A program made the translations under genes and the position numbers. The notes beneath the pieces were generated by a model. The model was not told the DNA's origin. It did no database searches and was given only the letters and a program-made list of their open reading frames with translations. 64,000 bases of DNA from JABWBD01 sp040768665. GTDB taxonomy: Bacteria; Planctomycetota; Planctomycetia; Pirellulales; Thermoguttaceae. The DNA lies in NCBI GenBank assembly GCA_040768665.1, contig JAXGMN010000018.1, positions 62,001 through 126,000 on the forward strand, given 5' to 3'. Below, piece by piece: positions 44,336 through 53,049 of this stretch (its first letter is position 1; each line of letters opens with the position of its first letter).

Positions 44336-44460
44336 CTTTGGAGTGCGCGTGACCTGGCACCGCTTTCTTTCTCGTTCTTTCGCCGTTCTCCCGTCGCTTG
44401 CCGATGAGAGGACGAAGGGAAAAAGAAAGAAAGCGACGACAGGTCGTGCGCACTCCAAAG
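44336..44460. repeat. inverted-repeat element with 37-base arms
   Basis: The left arm (44336-44372, CTTTGGAGTGCGC, then GACCTGG, CGCTTTCTTTCT) and right arm (44424-44460, AGAAAGAAAGCG, then ACAGGTCGTGCGCACTCC, AAAG) are complementary with about four mismatches around a 51-base centre. It ends eight bases from the stop of the downstream minus-strand gene. It resembles a miniature inverted-repeat element or a bidirectional terminator; no transposase is present. The rest of the gap 44181-44468 shows no gene. Confidence 0.75.
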
Positions 44461-44468
44461 CGACGGAT

Positions 44469-47400
44469 CTACCGCGGCTTTTTTTCGCCGGCGGCCTTGA
44501 TCTCCTCGGGATCGAGGGCGCGGTGGTAGAGCTTGACGTCGCGGATGCTGCCGCTGACCTGGTATTCCGGTCGGGGCTGCGGGCTGTACTGACCAATGCA
44601 AAGGTCGCCGGGCCAGGGCACGGTGACCACGGGGCCGCTCTTTTCCGCTACCTCGACGCCGTCCTGGAAGACCCGCGCCGTCCGGCCGTCGAACGTTGCG
44701 GCGACGTGGACCCAGCGGCCGATCTCGGGCGTTCCGCCGTCGCAGTCCACTCCGCCGACGTGCCAGCGCCATCGGCCGCCGATCTTCTGTAAGAACCAGC
44801 CCGCCTGCCGCCACACTCCGCAACTCACGACCACCGGCATTGTCCCCGGCTCGTCGAACCGCACCCAGCATTGGACCGACAACGGTTGGGCGAGGTCGAA
44901 ATGGCTGTGGTGAGAGAAGCTGGCGTGGCCGCCTTTGGGCAACTCAAGGGTACCTCCATTCACTTTGGCCGGATTATGGAGCTTGCCGTCGAGCGACTGG
45001 CCGCCGAGGAGCAGGGCGCTTGCCTTTTTCTGATCGAAGGACGCTTCGAACACGGGCTCGCGGATGAGTGTCGCGCTCGCCTCCACGGGCGGGCAAGATT
45101 CGCTTTCGATCCCTTTCTGGCTCACCGAACGGACCGTGTAGGTGTAGGGGACCTGCAATTCCACGCCCATGTCGGAGTACTCGGACGCGCGGACCGGATC
45201 CGAGGTGATCCTTTTCGGTTCGTCCGCCCCGACCTGAGCGCGGTAGACATGGTAGCCCCAAACCGGGCTCAGCGGCGGGCGCCACTGAAGACGGATTGCA
45301 CCGGAGGCTGGCAAGGTCCGCAGACTATTCGGAGGTGGAGGCGCGGCCGGCTGCGGCACGGAAACGGCTGTATGGGCGGGCTTGCTCCGCTGGTCGCCCG
45401 AAACGAGGAGCAGGGCGTAGTGCTGGGTTCCCGGCGGCACATCACGATCGAGATAGCGGCCCAAAGGTGTGCAGGTAAGAAGCGTGGTGGCGTCGGGGGT
45501 GAAGTGTTCTCGGCTGCTGCGGTGCACCTCGGTTTCGAGGCCGATCGTTCGGGCGGACCGCTCCCAGGACAGGTGCACGACCGCGTCGCGGTCGGCCAGC
45601 GCGATGGGCGTCGGGGCCTCGGCCAACAGCGGCGGCGGCGAGAACATGCGACACATGCCCGGCGCGACCTCCGCCCCTGGCATGTCGATCCGCGGATTGG
45701 CAAGCACCTTCTCGCGGGCATCGCAGAGAATCCCGAGCATCGCCTGGTAGTGGTCATCCGACGGCGACGAAAAGTTCACCACCGGCTCGCCGCTGCGATC
45801 CGGCGGCAACGGCGGCTGCTTGGGGAATGCCTCCGGCGGCTGGACGGCGTGGGCGTAGCCCTTCCAGAGCAGGTGGATTCGCTGCCGCTCGGGTTCCACC
45901 TTGCGATCGCGGCACAGCCCGAGGCCATACCCCGGCGCGCCCTTGGGCAAGGGGGCCCGCAGGATGCGGCTGAATTGCGGGTCCTTGAGATTGATCCAGT
46001 CGTTCTCGAAATAGGTGATGCGGCCGCCATTGCCGTGGCACTTCAAGCAGCCGGCGACCTCCATCTCCGCAACCAGGGCGGCGGTTATGCTCTTCCAGTC
46101 GCGGATGGCGCAGCCGGCTTCGGTGGCGTCCCAGGTGCCATGGTAGAGGCCGTTGGTGTCGATCCAGGCCATGAGCAGGTCGCGCTCGCGGCGGCTCAGG
46201 TCGGGGATGTAGCCATCGTGCCCGCTTACCAGGAGATCCGCCAAGGGCGCCGCGCCGGAGCCGATTTGTCGCGGCGGGAAGATCTGCGACGACCAGAGCG
46301 CGGTCCCGTTCATGCAGTCGATCCCCGCGATCCAGTAGGCGACGAGTTGAGTCTCGCGGCGATTGACGAGGTTCTCATAGCTGATGTTGAAATGCTCGGT
46401 CCAGCCGCCGGAGAGATCCATGCCGCCGGCGACGTCCTCTTCGCCGCCATGGCAGCGGACGCAGTGCTTGTCGAGCACCGGTTGGACCATGCCGGGGTAG
46501 TCGACGTGACCGGTGCCCCACGACTCCGGCTGAAGCGGATCGGGCCGGCGGTTGAGAATCTCGGGCATACCGTCGTTCGCCGCGGCGGTGTATTTGTGCT
46601 CGTGACAGCCAATGCAGGACCGCGTCGTGCCGGGGGCCGCCTGGACGAAGGTCCGCATGCTCTGGACGAGGCGGCCTTCGGCGTCGAGCGCCTGGAGATA
46701 GACTGCGCGGCCAGACGGGACCTCGAAATAGGCCGAACCGTCTTCATCTACCGGCACGACGCCCAGGAAGTTCTTGGCGCTGAAGGCCAGGGCGGCGCTG
46801 ACCAGGAACGTCTGGTTGTACGGGCTGCCGCCCATCAACGTGGAGCTTACCCGCGAAGTCTCTTCGATGACCCGCAGCGACTTCACCTCGCCTCGCTTCA
46901 CTCCGGTGAGCCCCTGGTAGATATCCTGTACGAAGAAACGGCCGGTGGTCGCCTTGCGGTCGGTGCTGTCGGCGATCACCGGCGGCACGGGGCGGGGCTT
47001 CACGAGCATCGGCGAGTGCAGGCAGATCTCCGGGTCGGAGAGGACCGTGACCCGTCGGCCCGTGCGGTCGACCAATTGGATCTCGTTCCGCTTTTGCCCT
47101 TCCGGGCGTCCGCTGAAGAGGAAAAGGTCCTCGGTGACCGACCAGGGTTCGCAGGAGTCGCCGCGGTCGAAGGTCGGGTCTTCGGGGTGTTCCAGGTTCG
47201 TGATCGCCGCGGGGCTATTCTTGCCGAGGCGGGGATCGATCAGGCCGATCGAACCGCGGGGAGTCGAGTTGTGCTTTGCCAGCGTGGCCACGACCAGGTG
47301 GGTTCCGGGAACGGGCCGGGCGTCGAGCAGGGCCTCGGGAAAGACCATATTGTTCGCAAAGAGGGCGGTTTCCTGGGTGCCGTCGGGGTTGACCGTCCAG

Positions 47401-48134
47401 AGCGATTGGATCGTTAGCGCGTTCTTGTCGATGTACTCCCAGCGGCCGAAAAGAATGCGGCCGTCGGGCAGAATGCTGGGGTCGAATTCATTGACATTAT
47501 TGACGGAGATCGAATGGAGGTCCGAGCCGTCGGGGTTCATGACGTGGAGAATCGCAACTCCGGTGTTGTTGCAGGGAACCAGTCCGCTCGGCCTGGTCGA
47601 GAGCAGGACGATCCGGCCGTCGGGCAGGTATGCCGGGCAGATGTCGTGCTGGCCGCCCTTGGAGCCCTTGTAGCGATCGCAGTCGGCGCTGGGATCGCTC
47701 ACGCGGCGCAGCCCGCTGCCGTCGACGCCGATCTCGAAGATGCTCGTGCTGCCTTCCGGTTCGCCTTTGAAGCAGAAGAGGATCTTCTTGGCATCCCACG
47801 AGAGTTCCGGGTCGGTATAGACGCCGTGGCCGAGCGTACCGGGCGTGGTTTCGTCGATCACCGGCCGGACCTTCCACTCGGATCGCGGGGCCGAGGGGTT
47901 TTCGAGCACGTAGATGCCACCTCCGCCGGGCGGCCACTTGTAGTAGGTGTCGTAGATATGGATGCCGGTGTAAGAGTGGCGCTTGGTGAACAACAGCGGC
48001 GCGTCGAGCGCCTTGAGCATCTCCTCTTCCGCTGGCTGCGGCGAAGCCGGCGTGGAACCGGACGCAATGGTGGATAACGCCAGCAGAATTCCGATACCGG
48101 CCGACACGACGAATGCCACGGAAGGTTGTCGCAC
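44469..48134 (-). CDS. exported HzsA-like propeller / multi-haem-motif / LamG protein
   Basis: 1221 residues, signal peptide about 1-28. Residues 40-400 form a TolB-like/PD40 beta-propeller (SIFEIGVDGSGLRRVS, DICPAYLPDGRIVLLST, EFDPSILPDGRILFGRWEY) resembling the middle domain of hydrazine synthase alpha. Three c-type haem motifs follow: CIGCH at 507-511, CVRCH at 558-562 and CLKCH at 696-700, in a region resembling planctomycete cytochrome modules. A fibronectin-III-like stretch (about 930-1020) and a C-terminal LamG domain (about 1055-1215, QCWVRFDEPGTMPVVVSCG, GRWVHVAATFDG) complete it. The partner proteins expected for anammox hydrazine synthase are absent, so this is not evidence of anammox. 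Possibly a periplasmic redox or sugar-binding protein. Confidence 0.8.
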   Translation of the reverse strand: MRQPSVAFVVSAGIGILLALSTIASGSTPASPQPAEEEMLKALDAPLLFTKRHSYTGIHIYDTYYKWPPGGGGIYVLENPSAPRSEWKVRPVIDETTPGTLGHGVYTDPELSWDAKKILFCFKGEPEGSTSIFEIGVDGSGLRRVSDPSADCDRYKGSKGGQHDICPAYLPDGRIVLLSTRPSGLVPCNNTGVAILHVMNPDGSDLHSISVNNVNEFDPSILPDGRILFGRWEYIDKNALTIQSLWTVNPDGTQETALFANNMVFPEALLDARPVPGTHLVVATLAKHNSTPRGSIGLIDPRLGKNSPAAITNLEHPEDPTFDRGDSCEPWSVTEDLFLFSGRPEGQKRNEIQLVDRTGRRVTVLSDPEICLHSPMLVKPRPVPPVIADSTDRKATTGRFFVQDIYQGLTGVKRGEVKSLRVIEETSRVSSTLMGGSPYNQTFLVSAALAFSAKNFLGVVPVDEDGSAYFEVPSGRAVYLQALDAEGRLVQSMRTFVQAAPGTTRSCIGCHEHKYTAAANDGMPEILNRRPDPLQPESWGTGHVDYPGMVQPVLDKHCVRCHGGEEDVAGGMDLSGGWTEHFNISYENLVNRRETQLVAYWIAGIDCMNGTALWSSQIFPPRQIGSGAAPLADLLVSGHDGYIPDLSRRERDLLMAWIDTNGLYHGTWDATEAGCAIRDWKSITAALVAEMEVAGCLKCHGNGGRITYFENDWINLKDPQFSRILRAPLPKGAPGYGLGLCRDRKVEPERQRIHLLWKGYAHAVQPPEAFPKQPPLPPDRSGEPVVNFSSPSDDHYQAMLGILCDAREKVLANPRIDMPGAEVAPGMCRMFSPPPLLAEAPTPIALADRDAVVHLSWERSARTIGLETEVHRSSREHFTPDATTLLTCTPLGRYLDRDVPPGTQHYALLLVSGDQRSKPAHTAVSVPQPAAPPPPNSLRTLPASGAIRLQWRPPLSPVWGYHVYRAQVGADEPKRITSDPVRASEYSDMGVELQVPYTYTVRSVSQKGIESESCPPVEASATLIREPVFEASFDQKKASALLLGGQSLDGKLHNPAKVNGGTLELPKGGHASFSHHSHFDLAQPLSVQCWVRFDEPGTMPVVVSCGVWRQAGWFLQKIGGRWRWHVGGVDCDGGTPEIGRWVHVAATFDGRTARVFQDGVEVAEKSGPVVTVPWPGDLCIGQYSPQPRPEYQVSGSIRDVKLYHRALDPEEIKAAGEKKPR

Positions 48135-48155
48135 GATGGGCTCCTTGGTTCGGTA

Positions 48156-49079
48156 CTACTTCTCGGCGGCTGCCGCCTTGGCCGAGGCTTCTTTCCAGCC
48201 CTTGATCGAGCGGGCCAGGATATCCCGGCGGTCGCCCCGGATGCCGTAGACGATCATTCCGATCGGCCCTTCGTAGCCGATCTCGCGGAGGCTGACCAGC
48301 ACGCGGCTGACATCGAACGTGCCCTGGTCGAGCGTCAGAATCCACCCTTCGCGGTTCTTGGGATCGTAGCCGTTGGTGCCGTTGACCGTGGCCATCGTGA
48401 GGTACGGCCTGGCCAGCTTCAGGGCGCTGTCCAGGTTTTCAATTCCTTCGACGGCCATGAAGTGGCAAAGAGTGAACGTGACACCGATGTTCTTCCGCTC
48501 GGATTTCCTGACCAGCCGGACAACGTCTTCGATCCGCTCGGCATACGCCCCGCGATGCGGATAAAGGGAGACCTGAACACCGTGCTGCTGGGCGAGATCG
48601 GCGATTTCCCGGAGGATCTCGACGGCGCGAGGATCGCCCTCGGTGGACGAAGGCTTGTAGGTCTTGCTGTTGACGACCAGCCAGACCACGGTGCCGTGGC
48701 CCTTAAGCTTGGGGATCAAGTCCTTCAAGCGGGGATCGTAGGCGGGCTCCTCTGGCGCGACATTGACGGGAGTATAAACGGCGAACAGCTTCTGCCCTTC
48801 CTTCTCAAGCGCTTCAAGCATCTCGGCGGCTCCTTCGACGCCGACGTAGGCCATGCCTGCGTATCCCAGGTCGGCGAGCATCTCGGGAAGCTGCAATTGC
48901 GCCGGGAGCGAGGCGGCTTCTTTACCGACACCGAAGCCCACGCAGTATGCGAAAAACGGGTTGGGAAGCGCGGCATCCTCGCTTTTCTTATCGGCTGCCC
49001 GCACTGCGGGCGTCAGACCGGCGAGAATGGCAGATGCGACCAGGGGAAGGAAAACACCGCGACAGTACGTGTAGGACAT
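48156..49079 (-). CDS. exported sugar phosphate isomerase/epimerase-like TIM-barrel protein (paralog 1)
   Basis: 307 residues. Signal peptide MSYTYCRGVFLPLVASAILA ending near VRAADK. TIM-barrel segments: NPFFAYCVGFGVGKEAASLP, MLADLGYAGMAYVG, HGVQVSLYPHRGAYAERIED, IGVTFTLCHFMAVEGIENL, TMATVNGTNGYD and EIGYEGPIGMIVYGIRGD. These match the xylose-isomerase-like family. The second ATG at 49079 is chosen because GGAG lies six bases before it; the first ATG (49085) touches the SD. It is 21 bases downstream of the haem/LamG gene start region on the same strand and follows a paralog. Substrate unknown. Confidence 0.8.
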   Translation of the reverse strand: MSYTYCRGVFLPLVASAILAGLTPAVRAADKKSEDAALPNPFFAYCVGFGVGKEAASLPAQLQLPEMLADLGYAGMAYVGVEGAAEMLEALEKEGQKLFAVYTPVNVAPEEPAYDPRLKDLIPKLKGHGTVVWLVVNSKTYKPSSTEGDPRAVEILREIADLAQQHGVQVSLYPHRGAYAERIEDVVRLVRKSERKNIGVTFTLCHFMAVEGIENLDSALKLARPYLTMATVNGTNGYDPKNREGWILTLDQGTFDVSRVLVSLREIGYEGPIGMIVYGIRGDRRDILARSIKGWKEASAKAAAAEK

Positions 49080-49111
49080 GTTCATCTCCAAAGGATTGTC
49101 CAACTCTGGGG

Positions 49112-50014
49112 CTACTGAATCAACGATTTCCAGGTTTGCATCGACCGCGTCAGATGCTCGCGGGTATTGTCCGGAATGCCATAACACATCAATCCAACAG
49201 CGCCCCGATAGCCCGCGTCGCGGAGCACGGACAGGAGTTCGCGATTGTCGAAATTGCCACGGTCGAGCGGCTGGATCAGACCGTTGGTCCAGGTTTCGGA
49301 ACCGATCTGGGCGCCGCAGAGCGTCACGGCGAAGATCTTCGCACCATTCTTGCGGAGCAACGGCCGGTAGTCCTTCTCTCCGTCGACTTTGAGCCAGTGG
49401 CACAGATTGAAATTCGCGCCGACTCGTGGATGATCCACGTTCCGGACGACCTCGAACGTGAACGGGAGGCTTTCCGTCCAGTTATTTACATGATTGTAGA
49501 TCGAAATCCGGAGGTCCGACTTCGCGGCCAGGTCGCCCAGTTCCCGTAGAATCTTCACTGCCCGTTCCATGCCCCTCGGATCACCGGCGGGTAGGCCGGT
49601 CAGAAGCACGCTGATTGTCGCCGGGCGCCCCTTAAGCTTATCGATCGCTGCCGGAACTTGCGGGTCGTAGGGATGCTCGGCATCTTTGAGATTGATGGCC
49701 GTGTGAAGCAGATAGGATTTCAATCGCGCCCGGTCGAGGATTCGTAGGGTTTCGTCGAGTTCTTCTCCGTAGCAGAGGCGGTATCCGATTCCGTCAAAGC
49801 CAAGGTCTTGAAGCAGGCTGGCCTGATCGGCAAGTGGCCTCGGCTTCATGCCCGGCACCCCCACTTCGACGCAAAACGCGTAGAACGGGAAAGGCGGAGC
49901 AACGGCTTCCCTGCCGGGTGGCGACGCCTTCCGGTCTGCGGCCGCTGCAACACCTGCCAAAACCACCCCATACGCAACCGACGCGAGTCGGACCGTTCGG
50001 GTCAATTTTCCCAT
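49112..50014 (-). CDS. exported sugar phosphate isomerase/epimerase-like TIM-barrel protein (paralog 2)
   Basis: 300 residues. Signal peptide MGKLTRTVRLASVAYGVVLA, Ala-rich cleavage. It parallels the downstream paralog: PFYAFCVEVGVPGMKPRPL, LLQDLGFDGIGYRL, LRISIYNHVNNWTESLPF, VGANFNLCHWLKVDGEKDY, IFAVTLCGAQIG and DAGYRGAVGLMCYGIPDNTREHL. The shared NLCH/TLCH and GxVGLMxYGI blocks mark a tandem duplication. Only about 32 bases separate the pair, so with the haem/LamG gene they likely form a minus-strand operon led by this gene. Substrate unknown. Confidence 0.8.
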   Translation of the reverse strand: MGKLTRTVRLASVAYGVVLAGVAAAADRKASPPGREAVAPPFPFYAFCVEVGVPGMKPRPLADQASLLQDLGFDGIGYRLCYGEELDETLRILDRARLKSYLLHTAINLKDAEHPYDPQVPAAIDKLKGRPATISVLLTGLPAGDPRGMERAVKILRELGDLAAKSDLRISIYNHVNNWTESLPFTFEVVRNVDHPRVGANFNLCHWLKVDGEKDYRPLLRKNGAKIFAVTLCGAQIGSETWTNGLIQPLDRGNFDNRELLSVLRDAGYRGAVGLMCYGIPDNTREHLTRSMQTWKSLIQ

Positions 50015-50336
50015 GCTGCGTCTCCCGGTATCGGAACCAAGGGGCCGAATGGACTATCAGTAAGCACCTCCTGGCGGGCTCACCGGGGTGCCACCTTTTG
50101 GCGATTCTGACCCGCAGCGACTCGCAGGTCAATAGCCGCTCCGCCGGCCCGTCCTTCTTGCCGGTCGGCTCGGGCCGCTTGAAGTGTCCGGCGAATCATG
50201 CTACGTTGCCGGAACGATGCCACCACGCAAGCCTTGGTGCGGGCTCACTTTACCTGGCAATCCGGCGGCTGTAACTCGAGCCCGAGTGGCAGACGGCAGC
50301 TCTTTCCAGTCACACCCACTTGAAGTGGAGACGTCT
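50015..50336. other. divergent intergenic region, 322 bases
   Basis: Between the exported isomerase paralog and the UroD-family gene. No recognisable gene, repeat or RNA. It should carry the promoters of both; I see no strong consensus. Confidence 0.4.
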
Positions 50337-51797
50337 ATGGCGACAGTAGAATCCCGCGTTGGTCAGTCGGGCGATATGGAATCCCTCTACCAGGCGCGGC
50401 TTCGCCGATACGTGACGGCGATGCGCAACGGGAAGCCGGATATGGTGCCGATCCGGCCGTTTGTGGCAGAGTTCACCGCCAAGTATGCCGGCTATACGTG
50501 CCAGGAAGTGGCGCATGATTACGAGTTGGCGTTCGCGGCCGCACGGAAATGCGCCGCCGACTTCGACTGGGACGCCGTCGTGGCAAACATGGTCTACGTG
50601 TGGACCGGCCTCACCCAGGCCCTCGGGCTGAAGTACTACGGCATCCCGGGGATCGATATCCCAGCGGACACGGGATTCCAGTATCGCGAGCCGCCTCAGC
50701 ACGATGCCTTCATGCAGCCCGACGAGTACGATGCCCTGATCGAGGATCCGACCGGGTTCTTGCTCAACGTCTGGCTGCCGCGGGTCTCGGCGCCGATCCA
50801 GGGGCCCGGCAGTCCGGCGACCACGGAGGGAAACCTGGCCTTGATCAAGGGTGCCATGGCGATGATGCAGTACTTCGGCGCGTTCGGCCCGCAGATCGCC
50901 CAGTTGCGGACCGAGTCGGGGACGGTGTCGGCCATTGCCGGCATCTTCAAGGCGCCGATGGATATCCTGGCCGACAAGCTCCGCGGATACCTTGGGTTGG
51001 TCGACGACCTTTACGAACGCCGCGACAAGGTAGTTGCCGCCTGCGAGGCCCTCATGCCGCATCTCTACCACGTGGCCAAGGCCACCTCCGATCCGGCGAA
51101 GCTTGTGCCGATCGGTTACTGGATGCACCGCGGCGGAGTCCCCTTCGTTTCCCCGGAGATCTTCCAAAACATCTACTGGGCGACCGTCAAACCGATCATT
51201 GAGGAGCTTTGGTCCGACGGGTTGCAGACGCTCTTCTACGCGGAGGGCAATTGGGACTACCACCTCGAATCGTTCGCCGAATTGCCCGAGGCGAGCATCG
51301 TCTACCACGTCGACCAGGGCGACATTTTCAAGGCCCACCGCGTTTTGGGAGAGAGATTCTGCTTAAGCGGCGGCATTCCCAACGTGCTTCTCGCCTTCGG
51401 CTCGCCCGACGAGGTCCGCAGCCACTGCAAAAAGGTGATCGAGGAGGTTGCGCAGAATGGCGGCTACATCGCCGACGCCGGCGCGATCATGCAGAACGAT
51501 ACGAGCGTGGAAAACATGCGAGCCATGACCGAGGCCGTTCGGGAGTTCGGCGTTTATTCGCAAGGTTCCTCGGCGGAAATCCCGCCCCGCGCGGCCGCCC
51601 CGGCTGCATCCGGAAACGGCCGTCTGCATCCCGGCGCCGACCAGGTCCGCCGCGCGCCCGGCGTCTGCGTTCCGTGGCAGCAGCAGAAGCAATCGATGCC
51701 TCCGATCCAGGGCGACGAGCCGCTGTGTCGCCGCGTCTGGGAGGGGATCGACGGCATGGCGAACATGTTCGTCTACCAGGTCCTGCTGTCGTTCTGA
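50337..51797 (+). CDS. uroporphyrinogen decarboxylase (UroD)-family protein
   Basis: 486 residues. It shows the UroD/cobalamin-type methyltransferase fold pattern: RYVTAMRNGKPDMVPIRPFVAEFTAKY at the start, ALGLKYYGIPGIDIPADTGFQYRE, LWSDGLQTLFYAEGNWDYHLESF, CLSGGIPNVLLAFGSPDEV and GGYIADAGAIMQNDTSVENMRAM near the end. True HemE is about 350 residues and carries a different N-terminal signature, so this is more likely one of the many UroD-like enzymes acting in methyl or one-carbon transfer. A C-terminal extension of about 90 residues (from GSSAEIPPRAAAP) is unassigned. GGAG six bases before the ATG at 50337 fixes the start. It nearly abuts a convergent methyltransferase gene. Confidence 0.75.
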   Translation: MATVESRVGQSGDMESLYQARLRRYVTAMRNGKPDMVPIRPFVAEFTAKYAGYTCQEVAHDYELAFAAARKCAADFDWDAVVANMVYVWTGLTQALGLKYYGIPGIDIPADTGFQYREPPQHDAFMQPDEYDALIEDPTGFLLNVWLPRVSAPIQGPGSPATTEGNLALIKGAMAMMQYFGAFGPQIAQLRTESGTVSAIAGIFKAPMDILADKLRGYLGLVDDLYERRDKVVAACEALMPHLYHVAKATSDPAKLVPIGYWMHRGGVPFVSPEIFQNIYWATVKPIIEELWSDGLQTLFYAEGNWDYHLESFAELPEASIVYHVDQGDIFKAHRVLGERFCLSGGIPNVLLAFGSPDEVRSHCKKVIEEVAQNGGYIADAGAIMQNDTSVENMRAMTEAVREFGVYSQGSSAEIPPRAAAPAASGNGRLHPGADQVRRAPGVCVPWQQQKQSMPPIQGDEPLCRRVWEGIDGMANMFVYQVLLSF

Positions 51798-51802
51798 AAC
51801 GG

Positions 51803-52804
51803 CTACGGTTTCCGCGCCGTCACCACCGAGTTCATGTCTTCCGAGCGGACCTTCAAGTCGGGATCGACGAACCCCGCCGCCTGCAGGTCCTCCGCGATCT
51901 CGTCGAAGGTGAAGGTGCCGCCCTCGTCGGTGTTGACGAGCATGTTGATGGCGAACAGGGCGCCCTCGACCGGATGGACGCGGTCCGAATCCATCACCAC
52001 GTCGCGGATGGCGATTCGCCCGCCGGGCTCCAATGCCTCGAACACCTTGGCAAACAGCTCTCGGTTGTGGCGGCGCGAGTGCTGGTGAATGATGGCGCTG
52101 ACCCAGGCGAGATCGCATCCGGCGGGGAGCCGGTCGGCGTAGAAGTCGCCGGGGACGAACGTCACTCGACCGGCTAATTCGCTGTGGGCAAAACGATCGC
52201 GTGCCTGCTTGATGGCGTCGGGCAGGTCGAAAATGGTCGCTGTGGAGTCCGGCGCCGCTTTCAAGAATGCCATCGTCCAGGTGCCGGAAGCGCCGCCCAC
52301 GTCCAGCAGCCGCCGGAACTCAAGCGGCTGAAGCTTCCCGACCAGCGGATCGGCATTGGGGCGTGAGACCGTGTGCATCGCCGCCACGAATGCCTCCCGA
52401 TCCGCCGCCGGGCCGCGGATGCTCGCCTGGCGCGGGCCGGGGATGCCGGCCTTGGCGACCCAGGCCAGTTGTGCCCAGCCGCGGAGAATGTTCATGCGAT
52501 GGAGCACCATCGGCAGAACAGTCTCGGGATTGTGCAAGTTGAGCAGCGGGCGCAACTCCGGCGGAACGGAGTAGAGGTCGCCCTGTTTGTCGAGCAGGTC
52601 AAGCGAAGTCACAGCATCCAGGAGCATTCTCGTCGCCCGCGGATCGGATTTCAGCCGGCCGGCAATCTGCTCGACCGTGAGCGACTCGTCGTCGAGCAGA
52701 GTGAACAAGTCCAACTCTGCCGCTGCCCCCAGCACGCAGGAGGGCATAAACGACGCTCCCATTTCAAGCACTTGCTCGCGAGTGGGCCACTGTCTGGTCG
52801 TCAT
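51803..52804 (-). CDS. SAM-dependent O-methyltransferase (dimerisation-domain type)
   Basis: 333 residues. N-terminal winged-helix dimerisation domain (LGAAAELDLFTLLDDESLTVEQIAGRLKSDPRATRMLLDAVTSLDLL), then a Rossmann methyltransferase domain: RRLLDVGGASGTWTMAFLKAAPD (SAM motif I), ATIFDLPDAIKQA, GRVTFVPGDFYADRLPAGCDLAWVSAIIHQHS, and GGRIAIRDVVMD. This is the acetylserotonin/plant-type O-methyltransferase family; the acceptor is unknown. The ATG at 52804 (MTTRQWPT) is preferred; an alternative at 52849 exists and neither has a strong SD. The frame continues to 53272, overlapping the divergent gene, and is rejected. It converges with the UroD-family gene, five bases apart. Confidence 0.8.
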   Translation of the reverse strand: MTTRQWPTREQVLEMGASFMPSCVLGAAAELDLFTLLDDESLTVEQIAGRLKSDPRATRMLLDAVTSLDLLDKQGDLYSVPPELRPLLNLHNPETVLPMVLHRMNILRGWAQLAWVAKAGIPGPRQASIRGPAADREAFVAAMHTVSRPNADPLVGKLQPLEFRRLLDVGGASGTWTMAFLKAAPDSTATIFDLPDAIKQARDRFAHSELAGRVTFVPGDFYADRLPAGCDLAWVSAIIHQHSRRHNRELFAKVFEALEPGGRIAIRDVVMDSDRVHPVEGALFAINMLVNTDEGGTFTFDEIAEDLQAAGFVDPDLKVRSEDMNSVVTARKP

Positions 52805-53049
52805 GAAATTCTCATGGGTGGGTTGGATGGTATGTTCGATGCAATCCATAAAGCCAGGATATGCAGAATCGTCGGTGAGGAAAACCGGGGCCGGAGGTTT
52901 TGCGCCGAGGTCCGGTACCACTCGCCCCGCCTCCGTCTTTTTTGAACTGGCGTTTGTCTGGAGTAAGATAGAGAGAATAGAGAACTTCCCCTGTTTACTG
53001 ACCGGCAGCCACTCTCGGCGGAGGCCGGGCCAACGAAAAGGTATTGGCC

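Noticed and set aside
44469..48134. Evidence for anammox (hydrazine synthase)
   Set aside because: Only a domain-level resemblance to HzsA; no hzsB, hzsC or hydrazine dehydrogenase in the window, and the fused LamG/FN3 parts are unlike HzsA.
50337..51797. Calling the UroD-family gene hemE
   Set aside because: Too long and lacks the HemE N-terminal signature; better described as a UroD-like protein of unknown substrate.
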